The notes: generated from the letters alone by a model not told the origin. 64,000 bases of DNA from Bacteroidota bacterium (GCA_023386045.1 JAEWKK010000012.1:124001-188000); one strand, 5' to 3'; counted from the stretch's first letter, positions 16,936 to 27,356 are shown. Numbers and translations: made by a program.

Positions 16936-18561
16936 TTATTCCTTATATGCGGGAAAATCAACTGTAAATGTTGAACCCTGATTTTCTTTACTGCTAAAAG
17001 ATATATTACCATCGAGAAGTTCCACATATCTCTTGACAATATTTAAACCCAGGCCCGTGCCCTGGATATTAGTTGCATTTCCTGCTCTGAAGAATTTTCC
17101 AAACAAATGTTTCTGTGCCTCCTCCGGAATTCCTATACCCTGGTCACGAACAGAGATGCTAACCTGCTTATTTTTTACAATAGCAGTTACCAGAATTTCT
17201 TTCCATTCACCAGAATATTTTACTGCGTTAGAAACCAGGTTCAGAAAAATATTCCTCAATATTTTTTTATCCTGGTGGACCATTTTTTCTCCCTGGAAAT
17301 CGATCTTCACTGTCTGGTATTTTTTCTTCAGCATGCCATCCATTTCTTCGACCACATCTTCGAGTAATTCAGCCAGGTCAAAATCTGAAGTGTGTGTTTC
17401 CACCTTACCCTGTTCCAGTTTTTCAAGTGAAAGAAAATCATCCAGCAGACTTGTAAGATTCTTTACAGAAGCCTTAATGCGATCCACATGCTTCTGACGC
17501 TTCTCCGCCTGTTCCAAGGTAAGATAATGCTCCACAAGTGATATACTTGAAAGAATGGCACTCAAGGGCGTTCTGAATTCATGAGAGGCCATGGAAACAA
17601 ATCGCGATTTCATTTCATTCAGTTCTTTTTCGCGTTCCAAAGCATGTGTGAGCTCCAGTGTTCTCTCCACCACCTTGTTTTCCAGTTCTTCATTGGATTG
17701 CACCAATTGCTCTTCTGCCAGCTTACGTTGTGTAATATCACTGCGAATGGCGAGGTATTGATAAGGCTTTCCATTTTCATCCAGAAAAGGCACGATAGTG
17801 GTATCTACCCAGTAATAAGTTCCATCCTTGGCCTTGTTTTTCAGTTCTCCCCTCCACACCTGTCCACGCGCAATGGTAACCCAAAGATTCCTGATAAATT
17901 CCTTTGGATGATAAGCAGAGTTGATGATGCGATGATCCTGTCCAATCAACTCTTCCCTTGAATATTTGGAAATGCTGCAAAAATTTTCATTGACATGATG
18001 GATGATACCTTTTTGGTCTGTAATGGCCACAATGCAGGAAACATCCAGTGCATGTTTGTAATCAGAAATCTCTACCTGGCTCAGGTGCAGCTTTTTTTCA
18101 AGTTCGGTATTCAGTCTTTCATGAGCATGGATCAATTCCTCAGATTTTTCTTCCACGAGTTTTTGAAGATCGTAGTTAACTTTTCTGAGTTCAAATTCCA
18201 TTTCTTTTTGGGCAGTAACATCGAATGACATGATCAGCAAACCTTCATCCACAGGTTCCATTCTGAGATCAAACCATCCCCTGGTGCCATCACTGAAATG
18301 AAATTCATTTAATAAGCTGCAGGGCTTTTTGTTTTCAAGGCAGTTGATGATATTTTGAAAAACCTGGGTCTTTTCGATACCAGGATACATATCAGTCATC
18401 CTCTGTCCCAACAAAGCTTCTTTTGTAGATTTACCCTGGCTGGCAATGGCATCGTTCACATATACATAAGTCATGTTGCGGTCGATCACCTGCACACCTT
18501 CGATCATCCTGTCAAAAATGCTGTACTTATAAATAATATCTGTATAGGAAGGATAGTCCAT
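16936..18561 (-). CDS. PAS-domain sensor histidine kinase (cytosolic)
   Basis: 541 residues without a signal peptide or transmembrane helix, so cytosolic. Order: a PAS domain (about 10-120), a coiled coil rich in Glu/Lys, a second PAS with its PAC tail (about 165-280, GTYYWVDTTIVPF then LAIRSDITQRKLAEE), another coiled coil, then HisKA with phosphoacceptor His327 in SMASHEFRTPLSAIL. The HATPase domain shows FLNLVSNAVKYSG, DQGIGIPEE and TGLGLNIVKRYV. The signal is unknown; PAS domains without cofactor motifs could bind redox or small-molecule ligands. Its likely partner is the receiver protein encoded just downstream. Confidence 0.9.
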   Translation of the reverse strand: MDYPSYTDIIYKYSIFDRMIEGVQVIDRNMTYVYVNDAIASQGKSTKEALLGQRMTDMYPGIEKTQVFQNIINCLENKKPCSLLNEFHFSDGTRGWFDLRMEPVDEGLLIMSFDVTAQKEMEFELRKVNYDLQKLVEEKSEELIHAHERLNTELEKKLHLSQVEISDYKHALDVSCIVAITDQKGIIHHVNENFCSISKYSREELIGQDHRIINSAYHPKEFIRNLWVTIARGQVWRGELKNKAKDGTYYWVDTTIVPFLDENGKPYQYLAIRSDITQRKLAEEQLVQSNEELENKVVERTLELTHALEREKELNEMKSRFVSMASHEFRTPLSAILSSISLVEHYLTLEQAEKRQKHVDRIKASVKNLTSLLDDFLSLEKLEQGKVETHTSDFDLAELLEDVVEEMDGMLKKKYQTVKIDFQGEKMVHQDKKILRNIFLNLVSNAVKYSGEWKEILVTAIVKNKQVSISVRDQGIGIPEEAQKHLFGKFFRAGNATNIQGTGLGLNIVKRYVELLDGNISFSSKENQGSTFTVDFPAYKE

Positions 18562-18678
18562 AAAACGGTTCCATTCAGGACAATAAAGATACAGATTGAA
18601 GCTATTATTTAGATTTCCATCAGTTTATCCGGCAAGTATCCGTCCAATAAAGTTGAATTCTTTTTAAAGCCTCGTAAT

Positions 18679-19377
18679 TTAATTGTTCAAGGCACCGCCA
18701 TCGATCCATTTTTTGAACTGGCCCAATTCGCAATCTGTTAGTTTCTGTCCTCCTTTTGGCATGGCAGAATAACCGGGCATGTGATTTAACGATCCCCATA
18801 ATTTTCCATCATCCACTCTGAACTTCACGTTGATGTATGATGAAAGATCAATACCACCGCCACCAGGAGCGCTTCCGCTATGGCATCCCAGGCATCTATT
18901 GGTGATGATAGGTTTAATAGCTGCCGAATAGGTGAATAAGCTGGAATCGCAATTACCCATGCAGGCATTGTTACTGGCACCCTGCAAAATCCATTTATAA
19001 ATAACATTCTTTTGTTCCGCGGTTAATGCACTGGAGGGAGGTGGAGGCATCCTGTCGGCCAGATTGTTTTCCATGATCAGTTTATAAGCCTTGCTGCTTC
19101 CGGGCTTAAAAGGAATGACCGTGCCTGAGCTCATGATGGTACTGTAGGACGATAAAATCAGTCCTTCCTTATGCGTTGACTGATCGTGGCAGCCGCTCAT
19201 GGCACAATTAGAAATAAATATTGGCAAGACCTGCTGCTGGAAATAGACCGAATCCGGATTGCAGGATGTGCTTTGCTGCGGGGATTGGTTTATGTTGAAC
19301 AATGGTTCATGCTTACAGGAAATCATGAAAAGCAAAACAGTGAGAAGAACAGGTGCAGGTTTAGCAAAGAATTTCAT
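18679..19377 (-). CDS. Lipoprotein with cytochrome c-like CxxxCH and CxxCH motifs
   Basis: A 232-residue exported protein; the signal region ends FMISCKHEP, a plausible though weak lipobox. Two c-type-like sites are visible: SNCAMSGCHDQS (CxxxCH) and NRCLGCHSGSA (CxxCH). The spacing and the Leu-Ser-Ser-Tyr repeats (EGLILSSYSTIM and GGIDLSSYINV) recall planctomycete-type cytochrome c domains in which a single haem fold is preceded by a domain of similar layout. Haem attachment needs the cytochrome c maturation machinery. Function could be electron transfer; no redox partner is nearby. Confidence 0.7.
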   Translation of the reverse strand: MKFFAKPAPVLLTVLLFMISCKHEPLFNINQSPQQSTSCNPDSVYFQQQVLPIFISNCAMSGCHDQSTHKEGLILSSYSTIMSSGTVIPFKPGSSKAYKLIMENNLADRMPPPPSSALTAEQKNVIYKWILQGASNNACMGNCDSSLFTYSAAIKPIITNRCLGCHSGSAPGGGGIDLSSYINVKFRVDDGKLWGSLNHMPGYSAMPKGGQKLTDCELGQFKKWIDGGALNN

Positions 19378-19469
19378 AAGAGGAAATTTGCTGACACTAA
19401 AACAACGAAATTAATTTCCTCACTATTGTGACCAATGTCACATAGATGATTCTCTAATGCTAACTGAAG

Positions 19470-21467
19470 TTATTGCAGGACATCCCTGTCATTGCCGGCA
19501 GGAACAATAATCTCTGTTTTTTCAACCTCTTCAAAATTCCGGAATCCATCAAAATTTTCGATTTCATGGTCGATAAAATACATATCTATTTCACCCACGT
19601 TCTTTGCATAGATCTTACCACGGTAAATACAGGCATATTTATCCTTGATGATCTCATAAACGGCGGAGGAAATATTTACCTGTCCCGGCATACCATTGCT
19701 TTCCATCCTGCTGGCGATATTTACTGCACTGCCCCATATATCATAGGCATATTTTCTTTTCCCCACGACACCGGCAACAACGGGTCCCACATTTATGCCA
19801 ATCCGGATCTCCCATGGTGGAAGATCCAGTTCCTTCCTGCGCTGGTTATTCTGGTAAATGAATTCCTGCATTTCGAGGCTTGCCTTTACAATATTGAAAA
19901 CATGATCATCGTAAGGCGTAGGAATACCTCCGGCGCACATATAGGAATCTCCGATGGTTTTTATTTTTTCAAGGTTGTACTTTTCAGTGATCTCGTCAAA
20001 AGCAATAAAGCAAATGTTCAATTCCTTTACTACTTCATCAGGAGACATATTTTCAGATAAACTGGTGAAGCTTTTGAAGTCGGTAAATAAAATGGAGGCT
20101 GATTCATAATTCCTAGGCGTGGCTTTACCGGTAGCCTGTAGTTCATGTGCCACTTCAGCCGGAAGTATATTCTGAAGCAGGCTTTCGATTTCCATTTTTT
20201 GCCTGTCAAGCAGCCTGTTTGTTTTGATCTTGATCCTGTAATCCCGGAATAAAACAACAACGATCAACACCACTAAGGACAAGCCTATGATCAGCCCATT
20301 CTTCTGGGTCTTTTGTCTTTTTAACTGAAGTTCCTGGATAGAGATCTGGTTTTGCTTTTTTTCCAGGTCATACCCAAACTGTAATGCAGCCAGTTTCCTG
20401 TCCTGGTCTTCGTTATAAACCTGTGCGCTTTTTTCTGAATAAAGCGATTGGTATTTAAAGGCGGCTTCATAATTTTTTGCTCCCGCATAGGTCATGGCCA
20501 TGTCCCGGTACAAATCACGTAATTCTGTATTGGCTCCTATTTCCACTGCCAGCACTTCTGCACGATTATAATAATCGATGGCTTTCGGCGCATCATTCAT
20601 TTCCTTGTAAATATTACCCATACCAGCAAGAGTTTGGACCATGCTGATCTTACTATCCAGCTGCTCTGCAATCTGAAGCGCCCTGGTATTGGTACTCAAA
20701 GCCAGCCCAAACTTTTTTTCTTTCAGGTAAAGCTTGCTCATGGCATTATAAGCATTCAGTGCACCTTCTGAATTACCGTAGGCTTCCAGCGCTTTGTTAA
20801 AATAGGAAAGCGCTTTTTCATCTTCGTCTTTCCTGAAATAAATAGAGCCGACATTAACCGATATGGATCCAAGGGATTGCTTATCACCCAACTCTTCGCA
20901 GATAGGCAATGCCATCAGGTAATATTCGAGTGCTTTCTGGTGTGTCTGCTCTTTATTATTGTACACACCACCGATATTATTCAAGGCGGTCAGAATCCTG
21001 AGTTTGTCCTTGGCAAGTTCAGAGTAGCGCAGGGATTGCAGGTAATGATCCAGTGCCTTGGCATCATCTCCACGGTCATAATAAATCACACCGATATTAT
21101 TCAGCAGGTTGGAAATACCAATATTGTCTTTTAAAGCTTTGAAAATATCCAGCGACTGGTTGTAATACTGGAGCGCCTCTACATAATTGCTTTTATAATA
21201 ATAGCCGATGCCTATATTTTTATAAGCATAAGCCAGTCCAACCTCATAACCTGCCTTCTCTGCAAGTTGCCTGGCCTGCAAACTCAGGCTGATTGCCTTA
21301 TCCGGCTCACTAACAAAATAGGACTTGCTTTCATTCAGCAGTTTGTTAACCTGAATAGTATCTTCCTTAAAGCCAGGATCCGCGACCTGTGAAAATCCTT
21401 TCTGTGTTGCAATGACAATGCAACAAACAAGGAAGAACCTGCACATTTTCATAAAACAAGTTTTCAA
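19470..21467 (-). CDS. TPR-containing membrane adenylate cyclase (class III)
   Basis: 665 residues: signal peptide, about seven tetratricopeptide repeats (roughly residues 60-360), a transmembrane helix near 393-412, a coiled coil, and a C-terminal class III cyclase domain. The metal Asp residues are present (Asp463 in ILFTDFKSF and Asp507 in TIGDSYM). The base-selecting pair is Lys (KIKTIGD) and Asp576 (YDIWG), and the transition-state Asn and Arg are seen in NIASRM. Lys plus Asp indicates ATP as substrate, hence cAMP. The TPRs would be periplasmic. Its start lies 3 bp from the stop of the giant secreted protein upstream, so the two genes are likely co-transcribed. Confidence 0.88.
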   Translation of the reverse strand: MKTCFMKMCRFFLVCCIVIATQKGFSQVADPGFKEDTIQVNKLLNESKSYFVSEPDKAISLSLQARQLAEKAGYEVGLAYAYKNIGIGYYYKSNYVEALQYYNQSLDIFKALKDNIGISNLLNNIGVIYYDRGDDAKALDHYLQSLRYSELAKDKLRILTALNNIGGVYNNKEQTHQKALEYYLMALPICEELGDKQSLGSISVNVGSIYFRKDEDEKALSYFNKALEAYGNSEGALNAYNAMSKLYLKEKKFGLALSTNTRALQIAEQLDSKISMVQTLAGMGNIYKEMNDAPKAIDYYNRAEVLAVEIGANTELRDLYRDMAMTYAGAKNYEAAFKYQSLYSEKSAQVYNEDQDRKLAALQFGYDLEKKQNQISIQELQLKRQKTQKNGLIIGLSLVVLIVVVLFRDYRIKIKTNRLLDRQKMEIESLLQNILPAEVAHELQATGKATPRNYESASILFTDFKSFTSLSENMSPDEVVKELNICFIAFDEITEKYNLEKIKTIGDSYMCAGGIPTPYDDHVFNIVKASLEMQEFIYQNNQRRKELDLPPWEIRIGINVGPVVAGVVGKRKYAYDIWGSAVNIASRMESNGMPGQVNISSAVYEIIKDKYACIYRGKIYAKNVGEIDMYFIDHEIENFDGFRNFEEVEKTEIIVPAGNDRDVLQ

Positions 21468-21470
21468 TGG

Positions 21471-24400
21471 TTAATTTTTAATTACACGCATGGTTTTTAA
21501 TTCTCCCGAAACCATCACCCTGATAAAATATACGCCTGGCTGCAAGCCCGACAGATCTAATTCAACTGATTGTCCTGACATTCTGCTTAATATTCGCACC
21601 TGATAAAATTTGCCAATGGCATCAAGCAGAAGGATCGAACGTTCATTCAATAAACCTGAATTAGTTTTTACCAGTACTTTATTCTTCACAGGGTTTGGAT
21701 AAACTCTGACCTCAGGGGAAATATCAGTTGCTGACGGTTGAGGCATTACTACTCCCTTTGCACTGGTTGTATAAGTGCCATTACATTTATTTGAACCTGT
21801 GCTCGCAGTACTGGCAACTGATGTTTTCTTATTGGTTTCATAGGTTCTTAGTTCCCAGGTCAGGGAAACTCCATCAAAAGGAACATCAAACCTGGTAGTT
21901 CCTGACTGGAAAAGGACAGGTTGCTGGGAAGCATCAAAAGAACCGGTGGAATTGATCCTGTTGTCAACTCCAACAGGTACATAAACTGGAGTCGCATTGG
22001 TATTCTCGCAATAGAAATGAGCAACATATCTCCTGCTCGGTGAAGATGGATTCAACACTTCTTCAACGCAATCGAGATAAGGCCTGAGTTTTTTAGCGCC
22101 CGCTCCTTTAGGATTCACATACAGTGTACCATTGATCAGGGTTACCTGGTAATTATTAATCTTGGCAAATGAAACTTGCACAGGCACGATAGGATACAGG
22201 CCGGCAGAACCAGTGTAACCAGTCACGGTATAATTATAACTGGCAGCATCTCCATTTTTCAGGCCTGTAATGGTACCTGTAAAGTTGGGCAGCTGATCAC
22301 CCTGGAAGATCACTTTATCATCTGCTTTAACCGTGAGTTGTGCTTTATTTATCGTCAACAACCCATTTACAAAGCTGAAATTGTAATTGGATGAAGCAAG
22401 GCTTCCCAGAGTTGCTGTTATTGGATAGGTACCTACAACTGAACCGACAGTAGCAGTTGATGTTAATGAAGGAGAACCTGTAATACCACTGGTAGACAAA
22501 GTTTCTCCATTGGCAAATCCTGAATAGCTGGCTTTGAAAACAGGATTGCTGCTGCCATAAGTTCTTGATGTATCAAGTGCCTGTACTGTTAGAAGCAATT
22601 TTCCAACAGACAGGTTGCCATTCACGTAAGTAATGTTGTAATTGCTCATTTCAGTCTCACCATATCCAACAGCACCAGATGGTATGATTGGATAATTACC
22701 TGCTCCTGCGGAAGCTGAGGTGCCATTGCTCTGCAGCATTACATGATCGATGGAATCGTTGAACTGCAAACTGCCAGAAGTAATGAGGAACCTTGTTGAA
22801 TCAAGTTGTATAGACTGACCGTACAGTTTTGATGAATCCTTTGCTTTGACTGTAAGTGGTGCTGGTAAAATCTGCAATTCGCCCACTTCATACCTGATGT
22901 CCAGGTTATCATTGAGAAGAGCTGCAGGAATGATATTCTGCAAACCTGAAGTCAGTCCTGTAATCATGTTCAGTGAACGAAGATTATTCACTCCTGTTAA
23001 GGTATCTGTTTCATCGATAACTACTGCAGTTTTATTGGTGGAATTCGTGAGACTATTCACAATTGGTACCGCCTGGCCATTCACTATGGTCACTGCAACA
23101 CCATTTACGATGGTTACCGCCTGACCGTTTACAATGGGTACTGCCTGGCCATTCACTATGGTAACTGCCTGGCCATTCATGAGCGCTGATGCACTTACAA
23201 TTCCTCTGGTGTGAGTTTCAGAAACGGAGGTCAATAATTCTGTTTGAACGGGATCTACATCAAAATCAAGAATGGATTCCTGCGTTACATCAACCACGTT
23301 TGTAGTTTGAGTAACAAGCGAGCCATTCACCATTACTTCATTCGTGATCTGCCGAGCATTGTTAACAGATTCCTCACTTACAAGGAATGCAAGATTTTCT
23401 GTAACAGAATCTGCCAGTGTATTCACGATAGGTACTGCTGTTCCATTAACGATAGTAATGGCCTGTCCGTTTATAATGGGCACAGCCTGGCCGTTAATAA
23501 TGGTAACAGCCTGACCATTGATGATGGTTACCGCCTGGCCGTTTACAATAGGCACAGCCTGACCATTTACAATAGCCACAGCTTTCCCATTAATTAATCC
23601 TATAACATTATTTGCCATCAGGCTTTGATGGGAAGAACTGATCACATTCAAAAGGTTGGCTGGATTATCAATGGTAATAGCCGGATCAAAGCTGTAATCG
23701 AATTGTATGTTTCCAACTTTTTGTCCGTAAACAAGTGTTGTATCCTTTGGCTTCACTGTTACCGGCAATTGCTGAACCGATAATATACCATCAGTAAATA
23801 CATATTGATATAAAGCCAGCAGGCTAGCATCTGCAGTTGCGGACGAATCAAAAACCCTGACGGGATGAATGACGTACAATCCCACATCGCTCATAGTTGT
23901 TGCCGGCGTGGTATAGCTGATGTTGGTGAGTCCCAGCATTTGGGGAGTGAAAGAAGTATGCTGGATGGAATCACCATCAACCAGAATAGTTAAAGTAAAG
24001 ACCGGCATAACTGCACCATATTTCTTGGCTTTATTATCTGCGATGATGGTAATGGTTTTTTTAGGAACGCCGGTTATGGAAATACTGTTAGACATACCGC
24101 CATCCATACCAGATAATGACATGGGTTCTGTATAAACACTCACCAGTTTTTCTTCAGTAAATGCAGGAATTGTAGTTACTGCTGTGTTATTTGATTGAAC
24201 TATGGTATTTAAAGTATCGGTTCCAAAAAGCACAACACTTCCGGAGGTAAAATAATTTCCATGAATGATCAGGTCCATTGGTTGTGTTCCAGGTATGAGG
24301 CTGGAGTCGGCAAGCTCAATGCGAATAACCTGTGGTGTTGGATTCGCCAGGGAGCGCATGGAGGAATCTATATTCACCAGCCCGTAGCCCGAGTTAAAAT

Positions 24401-27356
24401 CAAATCCGGGTGTATACATATCCACCGCTCCTGCTGCAAGGATATTTTTCACATCGGCAGGGGATAGAGACTGGTTGTAAAATCTTTTCTTGGCTTCCAA
24501 CATCAAAGCCACGGCTCCAGCCACATGTGGTGCTGCTGCCGATGTTCCGAAGAAGTTAGGAAGACCATCATTCTCATAATCGATACTTCCAAAATTCACT
24601 GTAGTATTCACACCATTGGGTGCGACAAAATCAGGCTTGTTCCTGATAACATTATTAACCGGGGTGCCGCCTCTTGAAGAAAAAGAAGCGACTGTTGGGG
24701 AGCTTACGCCATAGGCAGGTGTATTGGAATAAAGTGCTGCACCAACAGTAATGGCATCTACTGCATTGCCCTGTCCAACAATGGTTGAATTGCCCTGGTC
24801 ATATTCATTGACTTTAAAATCGCCACGGAAAACCACATATTTGAACCTCAGGTTACTTGATGTAGAGGTACTGCTGGCAGAGGCATTAACGATCAGAATA
24901 TTTGTAGTGGTATTTGCAGTAACGGTAAAGGGCAATACTTCTATAGGATCACCACCTAAATTGTTCCGGTTAAATCCAAAAAGCGTTACACCATTATTAT
25001 CTGTCAGGTAGATATCAAGGTCATTAACGGTACCAGTATTATTTCCCAGGGAATAAATATCATCTTCCCACTGCAATACAATGGTGTAGATACCAGGCTG
25101 CAACACAGAGCCCTTGATAGAATCATTCTGGAATATATCACCACCACCAAAGTTATGAGCCTTCCCTGTAAGGCCAGAAGGTGGATTTCCTGCAGCAGGC
25201 TGGAAAATACTTTCGTAGGATTTCACGCCGAAATTACCAGCCGCGGTTACATAGCTAACGCCGTTGGCTGTAACAGCCTGGATGCTATTTTCAACAACAC
25301 CCTGCCTGAAGAATGGTTCGGTTATATAAGTGATATCATCGGTGATCACATGACAGCCACTATCCGCAAGTTCACGTATACCCTGGGCAAAATCACCTGG
25401 TGTGAGGAAGCCTGTTCTGAATGCAAGTTTGGCCTTGGGCGCCACATCATGAATGATCTGCAGCATGGCTCTTCCTTCATCTGACCGGCGACCAAAAGGA
25501 TATTCCTTTACTACCTGTACCGGATTGCTATTGACAGGATTGCCTACGCCTGGAAGGTCTCCATTGGCCACATCAATTCCCGCAGCTGTTCCGGTAAGTG
25601 TATTATAACTGTCCGACAAAACACCCACCTTGATACTATCACCACTCAGTCCATAACCGTTCCTTACAAAATTGGTTCTCATGGCACTGTCGCCGGCGGT
25701 CATAGCAATACCGCTATTGCTGATGGCAGGGAAAGCAGGCCGGCAGTAATTGACCTGTGAAAGGGTATTCAATACGGGCAGGTTTACAATAGGGAACCAT
25801 CCGGTTATGATCAAACTGTTTGGACCATTGGGAATGGTATCCTTTAAACCATAGCTGGACATTAACAGGGATTTCAGCTGGCTCACCTGGCCCATGGCAA
25901 TAATGTCTAGTAATACAGTGTCGCCTTTCATGAGAAAAATGGTTTTTGCACTGTCTGCAACATTGCCATAATTAGAGAATAGAGAAGTAAGCTCAGATCC
26001 GATTTTAGTGGGAACCTTTCCCGCAGTTGAAGGCGGGTAATAAGGCAGTATGCAGGGAGTATACACAACCACTACAGTATCGGTGGCTGACATACCACAG
26101 GAAGGTTCTGTAACGGTAAGAACATAGGTTCCTCCTGCTGATACTGTCGGCTGCTGTAAAGTTGAACTGAAATTACCATTCAGTACTGACCAGTTATATA
26201 AAACATTTGGTGTGGTTGAACTTCCATTGAGGACTGTTGTGGGATGATCACAATCGATGGCCTTGTCTGCTCCAGCGTTAACATTGGGAACATCACAACC
26301 CTCAAACATGGCATGAGTAATGGAAACACCATTATCAAGAACCACCTGCGTACCACTCCATAAAGCGCCATTAACCTTGGAACTGCTGGAACCGGATCCA
26401 ATATAAATTCCGGAATAGGGAGCCCATACCGTACCATTCCAGATTGCCTTATTATTACCTGAAGCACCATTGGTCATCATCCAGGCATAGTTGCCACCCT
26501 GGGTAGAACCAGTACCATGAACTTCCATAAAGATTCTGGAAGCTGACCCTCCGTTAATTATTTCAATAGTTGTTTTATAAAGATCAACATCACCATGAAC
26601 AAAAATCCTGATGAAACCATTAGGATTATTTTGAAAGTCAAAAATAAATTTGTTGTTATTTCCTGTGTTCTTGATGCTATTAAAAATATAATCCCCAGTG
26701 CCGCTAAATGTTATCGTTTTCCCTCCATTGAGTGTAAGTGCATCATACACCACCGGGAAAGGCTGTATGGATTGTGTATTGATAATGCTAGTAATACCAG
26801 CAGCAGGGAAATTTGTAACCCCTGGTAAATTGGGCATTACCGGGAGAGAAGGATTGCCAATGATCTCAGAACCTACCGGAACTGGTCCCGTATAGCTAGT
26901 GCCAGTTGGATGAATGAGGAAGCCATTAATGGTTCCACCAGAAACCATGGAACTGCCATTAACAAAAACATTGTTCACTATTAAATTCGAACCAGTTTGA
27001 AGGATAAGATCATTGGAGGCAGTTTGATCACCGGCATAAATATTTCCGTTGATGGTATTACTGTTGGACAACTGAATTTTGCCAGCACTGTGCAGATCAG
27101 CAGTAATCACAGAACTGCCTGTAGACCTTATAAGTTTATAGCTTCCAATTTTTCCTCCGGTAATAGTGCCAGAACTTCCAATCTGTACACCGCAGCCAGG
27201 TAAGTTGGAATTAACAGGGTTTGCGCAACTACCATTACCTCCGAATAAGACAAAATCCCGGATGTTCAATTGCTGCGCTTTCGATACAGATGACATCAAC
27301 ATGAAAACAATAACCAATTGCAAATACCTGCCGGATGGGAAAGTAATTTTTCTCAT
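21471..27356 (-). CDS. Giant secreted subtilase-like protein with MBG repeats and T9SS sorting domain
   Basis: 1961 residues. Order: signal peptide; Gly/Ser/Thr/Asn-rich beta-helix-like region (about 30-360); a PKD-like segment; a subtilisin-type S8 domain (about 565-1000) with Asp580 in GVLSDSY, Asn about 710 in AAGNFG and Ser939 in GTSAAAPHVAG; an IPT-like segment; several MBG domains; two NGQAV repeat blocks; and a C-terminal T9SS type A sorting domain (VYPNPVKNKVLVK, then GLQPGVYFIRVMV). At the catalytic His position the sequence reads DEGRAML (Glu about 627), so the normal triad is absent. It is probably exported to the cell surface. The adenylate cyclase gene follows 3 bp downstream. 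Confidence 0.82.
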   Translation of the reverse strand: MRKITFPSGRYLQLVIVFMLMSSVSKAQQLNIRDFVLFGGNGSCANPVNSNLPGCGVQIGSSGTITGGKIGSYKLIRSTGSSVITADLHSAGKIQLSNSNTINGNIYAGDQTASNDLILQTGSNLIVNNVFVNGSSMVSGGTINGFLIHPTGTSYTGPVPVGSEIIGNPSLPVMPNLPGVTNFPAAGITSIINTQSIQPFPVVYDALTLNGGKTITFSGTGDYIFNSIKNTGNNNKFIFDFQNNPNGFIRIFVHGDVDLYKTTIEIINGGSASRIFMEVHGTGSTQGGNYAWMMTNGASGNNKAIWNGTVWAPYSGIYIGSGSSSSKVNGALWSGTQVVLDNGVSITHAMFEGCDVPNVNAGADKAIDCDHPTTVLNGSSTTPNVLYNWSVLNGNFSSTLQQPTVSAGGTYVLTVTEPSCGMSATDTVVVVYTPCILPYYPPSTAGKVPTKIGSELTSLFSNYGNVADSAKTIFLMKGDTVLLDIIAMGQVSQLKSLLMSSYGLKDTIPNGPNSLIITGWFPIVNLPVLNTLSQVNYCRPAFPAISNSGIAMTAGDSAMRTNFVRNGYGLSGDSIKVGVLSDSYNTLTGTAAGIDVANGDLPGVGNPVNSNPVQVVKEYPFGRRSDEGRAMLQIIHDVAPKAKLAFRTGFLTPGDFAQGIRELADSGCHVITDDITYITEPFFRQGVVENSIQAVTANGVSYVTAAGNFGVKSYESIFQPAAGNPPSGLTGKAHNFGGGDIFQNDSIKGSVLQPGIYTIVLQWEDDIYSLGNNTGTVNDLDIYLTDNNGVTLFGFNRNNLGGDPIEVLPFTVTANTTTNILIVNASASSTSTSSNLRFKYVVFRGDFKVNEYDQGNSTIVGQGNAVDAITVGAALYSNTPAYGVSSPTVASFSSRGGTPVNNVIRNKPDFVAPNGVNTTVNFGSIDYENDGLPNFFGTSAAAPHVAGAVALMLEAKKRFYNQSLSPADVKNILAAGAVDMYTPGFDFNSGYGLVNIDSSMRSLANPTPQVIRIELADSSLIPGTQPMDLIIHGNYFTSGSVVLFGTDTLNTIVQSNNTAVTTIPAFTEEKLVSVYTEPMSLSGMDGGMSNSISITGVPKKTITIIADNKAKKYGAVMPVFTLTILVDGDSIQHTSFTPQMLGLTNISYTTPATTMSDVGLYVIHPVRVFDSSATADASLLALYQYVFTDGILSVQQLPVTVKPKDTTLVYGQKVGNIQFDYSFDPAITIDNPANLLNVISSSHQSLMANNVIGLINGKAVAIVNGQAVPIVNGQAVTIINGQAVTIINGQAVPIINGQAITIVNGTAVPIVNTLADSVTENLAFLVSEESVNNARQITNEVMVNGSLVTQTTNVVDVTQESILDFDVDPVQTELLTSVSETHTRGIVSASALMNGQAVTIVNGQAVPIVNGQAVTIVNGVAVTIVNGQAVPIVNSLTNSTNKTAVVIDETDTLTGVNNLRSLNMITGLTSGLQNIIPAALLNDNLDIRYEVGELQILPAPLTVKAKDSSKLYGQSIQLDSTRFLITSGSLQFNDSIDHVMLQSNGTSASAGAGNYPIIPSGAVGYGETEMSNYNITYVNGNLSVGKLLLTVQALDTSRTYGSSNPVFKASYSGFANGETLSTSGITGSPSLTSTATVGSVVGTYPITATLGSLASSNYNFSFVNGLLTINKAQLTVKADDKVIFQGDQLPNFTGTITGLKNGDAASYNYTVTGYTGSAGLYPIVPVQVSFAKINNYQVTLINGTLYVNPKGAGAKKLRPYLDCVEEVLNPSSPSRRYVAHFYCENTNATPVYVPVGVDNRINSTGSFDASQQPVLFQSGTTRFDVPFDGVSLTWELRTYETNKKTSVASTASTGSNKCNGTYTTSAKGVVMPQPSATDISPEVRVYPNPVKNKVLVKTNSGLLNERSILLLDAIGKFYQVRILSRMSGQSVELDLSGLQPGVYFIRVMVSGELKTMRVIKN
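23053..23181 (-). repeat. In-gene 24-bp tandem repeats (second NGQAV block)
   Basis: About five consecutive copies of an 8-residue unit (NGQAVPIV, NGQAVTIV and variants with Val for Gln or Ile for Val) at residues about 1392-1435 of the giant protein. The DNA units are 24 bp with some synonymous drift, so the reading is conserved at protein level. Confidence 0.85.
23419..23600 (-). repeat. In-gene 24-bp tandem repeats (first NGQAV block)
   Basis: About seven to eight copies of the same 8-residue unit (NGKAVAIV, NGQAVPIV, NGQAVTII and so on), residues about 1252-1313. It is separated from the other block by about 80 non-repeated residues. The alternating pattern suggests a regular beta-solenoid or beta-roll. 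Confidence 0.85.

Noticed and set aside
23053..23600. Possible CRISPR-like array in the giant gene
   Set aside because: The repeats are tandem 24-bp coding units without spacers, and the frame is kept throughout.
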